Assembly (NCBI GenBank): GCA_905221605.1
Contig: CAJNDS010000447.1
Location: 647,157 to 711,156, forward strand
Source of the DNA: Symbiodinium natans
Taxonomy: Eukaryota; Sar; Dinophyceae; Suessiales; Symbiodiniaceae
Length of the DNA: 64,000 bases
Reading direction: 5' to 3'
The notes beneath the pieces are model-generated. The model saw only the letters and a list, made by a program, of their open reading frames with translations. It searched no databases and was not told the origin of the DNA. The position numbers and the translations under genes are program-made. Shown here one piece after another: positions 61,400 to 64,000 of the stretch. Within the stretch, counting starts at the first letter, position 1. Each line of letters begins with the position of its first letter.

Positions 61400-63546
61400 T
61401 TGATAAACCCATCTTGATCCCATCTTGGAAGTGTAAAGCCGTAAAGCAGAACCTGGCCGAACGTCACAGAAGGCTCTGAAATATCATAAGTGGACATGCC
61501 CAAGTGCTGGACATCTATAGCTATCTGTCTATCTGCGACAAGAGTGTAACAGGCTGTGAGCCATGAGCACGCACAGCATCGCAGAGCAGCACGCCAAGTA
61601 AGGCGATTCGTGGACTGCTTCGGGGCATAATCGACACTCTTTGGACCTCAAAGGAAGATATGCTATTATGATATCAGGGACTGTCTCTTCCGCAGGGGCA
61701 TGGCATCTCTTTTGACCTCCACCTCACGCACATCGACCCCAGAATGGCGTGGCCAGCGGCCGAAATCTGTAGGGTTCTGTATCGTCACAAGTCTGCTTTC
61801 TTTGCAGTCGCAGCGCCACTTCGGGATTAAAAGGGTCTCATAACATTTCAGGGGAGGCTTCAGGTTCGAGTCATCCGCTCCTTTCTTTTGACCGCAAATG
61901 AGGTCGAGGTGGACATAAGGTGGACATAGAGTCATAGAGTGCGGTACAAGACCCGTAACAATAAAGTTTTACAGGCTGCACTTCTACCCTCAACATCTCT
62001 TGCACTCGCTCCTGCACTCACTTTCCCATTCGCGTGTCATGCGAGGTCGCCAGGGTTTGATGAATCAGGCTTGGGTGTCCGAACACAAAGACCATCTTTT
62101 GGCCGCTGTATTTGGCACTAACTTCCCCTCCATTGAGCGTATTTAAGCACCTTGCTCTTCGGACGCCCCTACTGAGCCTCAAAATGGCCCGGTGTTGAGC
62201 CATGGTCATGGCACCATGCCCCTCAAGCTCCAGGATTAAAGTAACTCCACCCCTCGATTGGGACTGTACAAGCGCACCACAGATATTGTGGGCAGCGGCA
62301 CCTGCGACTGTGGCAGCGCGCCGGAATCTTTCATGCAATTGGTCAGACTATCGTTTTTCACGGAGACGCCTCTTCAGAACAAAACTGACACCAGGAGGCC
62401 ATTTCCGCCACCTTCGGAGACAAAGAAAAGTACAAACAAGAAAGATCGAGCCCCTCTCCTCTGGAAGTCCACAAGCGCCTCTCGCTGTCGGAAGGCTGCT
62501 GTGCCCAAAGTCAATCAAACGAAACTGTGTTCCCACTGCAGAGACATCTCGTTGAACTGCAAGTAGCACACCCCGGGCTGCCCCGAAGATTTGTCATCCA
62601 TGTGCTGGGCCACGCGCCACACGTAGCCAAGCCGTGTCTCGCACAGGACCTTAAACTGCTGCATCGCCTCCTCATACTGCTCCTTGGTCAAGAAGTCGCT
62701 GAGCTTCCTGCGAGAAGGCAAATGCAGCCCCTTGAAACCGACAGAGGCAGAAGAGCGATCCGTGAGTATTGCGAGTATTCCTTCTTCCCTTCGCTTTGCT
62801 TCGCTTTGCCCTTGTTACCCTTTCTTCGCCCAGGTCCTTTGCAGCCGCTGGCGTGCGCGCCGCCGGCTGGCCTGGTTCGTGGCGGTCTGGATGGAGCAGA
62901 TGGCTCGGTCCAATAGATCCTGGACATAGGCTTGCAAGTCCTCCAGCTCATGTCCTCAAGGGGAGATCTGGGAAGCTTTTGCGATTTAGAGGGCGGGGGG
63001 ATCTAGCGAATGGAGTCCTCATGTCCTAACGGATTTCTCCGGTTTTGGGGGATGCCAATGAAACCCTGGCGCCTCGTAGTTCCCACTGATCAAAGCCCTC
63101 TTGGCTCGAAGCATCGCTCAACGTACGCTCCGACATGGCAAAGACGCGCGAGTAGCTTCGCCACAGGCTCGGGCCAAGGCAGCTCTGCAACTACGCATAT
63201 CCTATGGGAGAGCATCCCGTTCTCACACCGTTGCGTGAGCGAGTGGTGTGCGCAAACCCAATACTTCAGAGAGACGCGAGTTTACCAAGGAGTTGTTCTG
63301 CTGCCATGCTCGCCTTTCAGCGCTCCAGACGCTGTTGACCACGGATTTGGCCATCTGGTGGGCCAAATCTGGTGACACATCTAGGCAACTTGATCGGTCC
63401 ACCTTGGCGTTGGTGGCGACCCAACCTGGGCTTCCATTGCGCAATACCCAAACACGTGCAAGCTGCTGAGACTCAGCTTCCAGCCAGCTGCTCATCAGCA
63501 ACTGGGCCAAAGGCAGAGTAAACACAAATTTGGACGGCGTTGGCAT
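61400..63546 (-). CDS. multi-exon unidentified protein entering from upstream
   Basis: Coding-like minus-strand exons in order: 63,546-63,286 (PTPSKFVFTLPLAQLLMSSW, ESQQLARVWVLRNGSPGW, VDRSSCLDVSPDLAHQMA, VVNSVWSAERRAWQQNN, GTAAAC donor); about 63,190-63,040 (frame unclear, for example SERTLSDASSQEGFDQWELR); 62,954-62,819 (HELEDLQAYVQDLLDRAICS, a Gln/Arg helix, GTAACA donor); 62,730-~62,520 (LHLPSRRKLSDFLTKEQYEE, AMQQFKVLCETRLGYVWR, GVCYLQFNEMSLQWEHS); 62,338-62,018 (RFRRAATVAGAAAHNICG, GVTLILELEGHGAMTMAQ); 61,935-61,666 (NLKPPLKCYETLLIPKWRCD, TDFGRWPRHSGVDVREVE); ~61,503-61,390 (STYDISEPSVTFGQVLLYGF). All on one strand with usable splice sites. No known domain is recognised. Could be more than one gene. 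Confidence 0.52.
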
Positions 63547-63689
63547 GCAACAGTGGTAGTGAAAGCGCTAAGGCACTCCACTCGTTAATCCCGCGGAGCT
63601 GCCCGTTGCGTTGAACTCCCCCTCAAGAAGCCAACCCAAAGTCGAGCTAAACGCACACCAGGGGCATCCCAACAAGGAGGAGCCCTGCA

Positions 63690-64000
63690 GATTTGTTCAG
63701 AGAGTCGTTGGACACTTTCTGCAATGGAGTCAGGGCAAGTAGAGACGAATGCCAGCCTGCTCGGCGGTGCTGCGGTCGGCTGGACACACGTGGAGCATGT
63801 CAGCGACCAAGTTCCCCTGAGTCCAAACTCTGGACCGTCGATGTCTCAGGTTTAAACCCAGCCCACTTGCAGACCCCCAACTTTAAAACGGGAACCCTTC
63901 TGCGGAGCATTCGGGAAAAGGCGGCTCAGCCGCTGACGTCACCATAGACTAGCACCCCAGGCGTAGCATCTTCTGTGTAGCACTCGACCTGCTGCGCACA
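63690..64000. other. window end, nothing assigned
   Basis: Frames on both strands are short and not convincing. Sequence continues beyond the window. Confidence 0.4.

Overview
The window looks like nuclear DNA of a dinoflagellate, or less likely another alveolate such as a chromerid. The reasons are: telomere-type TTTAGGG/CCCTAAA repeats throughout; short exons separated by introns, some with GC instead of GT donors, and boundaries where exon and intron share bases; long simple-sequence tracts; no bacterial-style operons. No rRNA, tRNA, CRISPR array or prokaryotic signal was found. All exon models are hand-made from reading frames, splice-like AG/GT/GC signals and protein plausibility; none is confirmed by RNA.

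Layout. (1) 1-11.9 kb: a mosaic of at least 20 telomere-like arrays in both orientations. Between them lie GC-rich islands of about 60-170 bp. Many read on the + strand as an AG-preceded open frame that ends in a stop, often a stop supplied by the flanking telomere repeat. One carries a cold-shock-domain RNP2-like motif. (2) 12.1-13.2 kb: a direct duplication of about 0.55 kb. (3) 13.2-18.9 kb: a large direct duplication (about 2 kb per copy) with internal tandem units punctuated by (CT)n. (4) 18.9-21.0 kb: ATC microsatellite, AT-rich palindromic repeats and an 88-bp GC-rich tandem repeat. (5) 21.3-24.95 kb: a satellite of about 175 bp whose orientation flips once at about 23,290, giving a giant inverted repeat. 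(6) 25-64 kb: the gene-bearing part. Most convincing exons are on the minus strand; a + strand gene or genes occupy about 27.9-34.3 kb.

Best identified genes. A G8-domain/parallel-beta-helix membrane protein of the CEMIP/TMEM2/PKHD1L1 type lies on the minus strand at 48.4-53.15 kb, with a signal peptide, G8 domain, right-handed beta-helix and C-terminal membrane anchor. A SET-domain protein of the Rubisco-LSMT/SETD3 type lies on the minus strand at 34.96-36.46 kb, with the usual catalytic Tyr position altered. Other minus-strand exon groups encode a polytopic membrane protein (25.06-25.6 kb), a sequon-bearing probable extracellular protein (53.7-55.4 kb) and several unidentified proteins (37.5-39.3, 42.1-42.35, 57.8-58.1, 59.3-60.5 and 61.4-63.55 kb).

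A family of roughly 100-bp interspersed elements has copies in the telomere mosaic, in an intron of the G8 gene and near 59.2 kb, so it links the repeat and gene parts of the window. The most unusual aspect is the tight juxtaposition of apparent terminal exons with telomere-like arrays, which work as stop cassettes in every frame on both strands.
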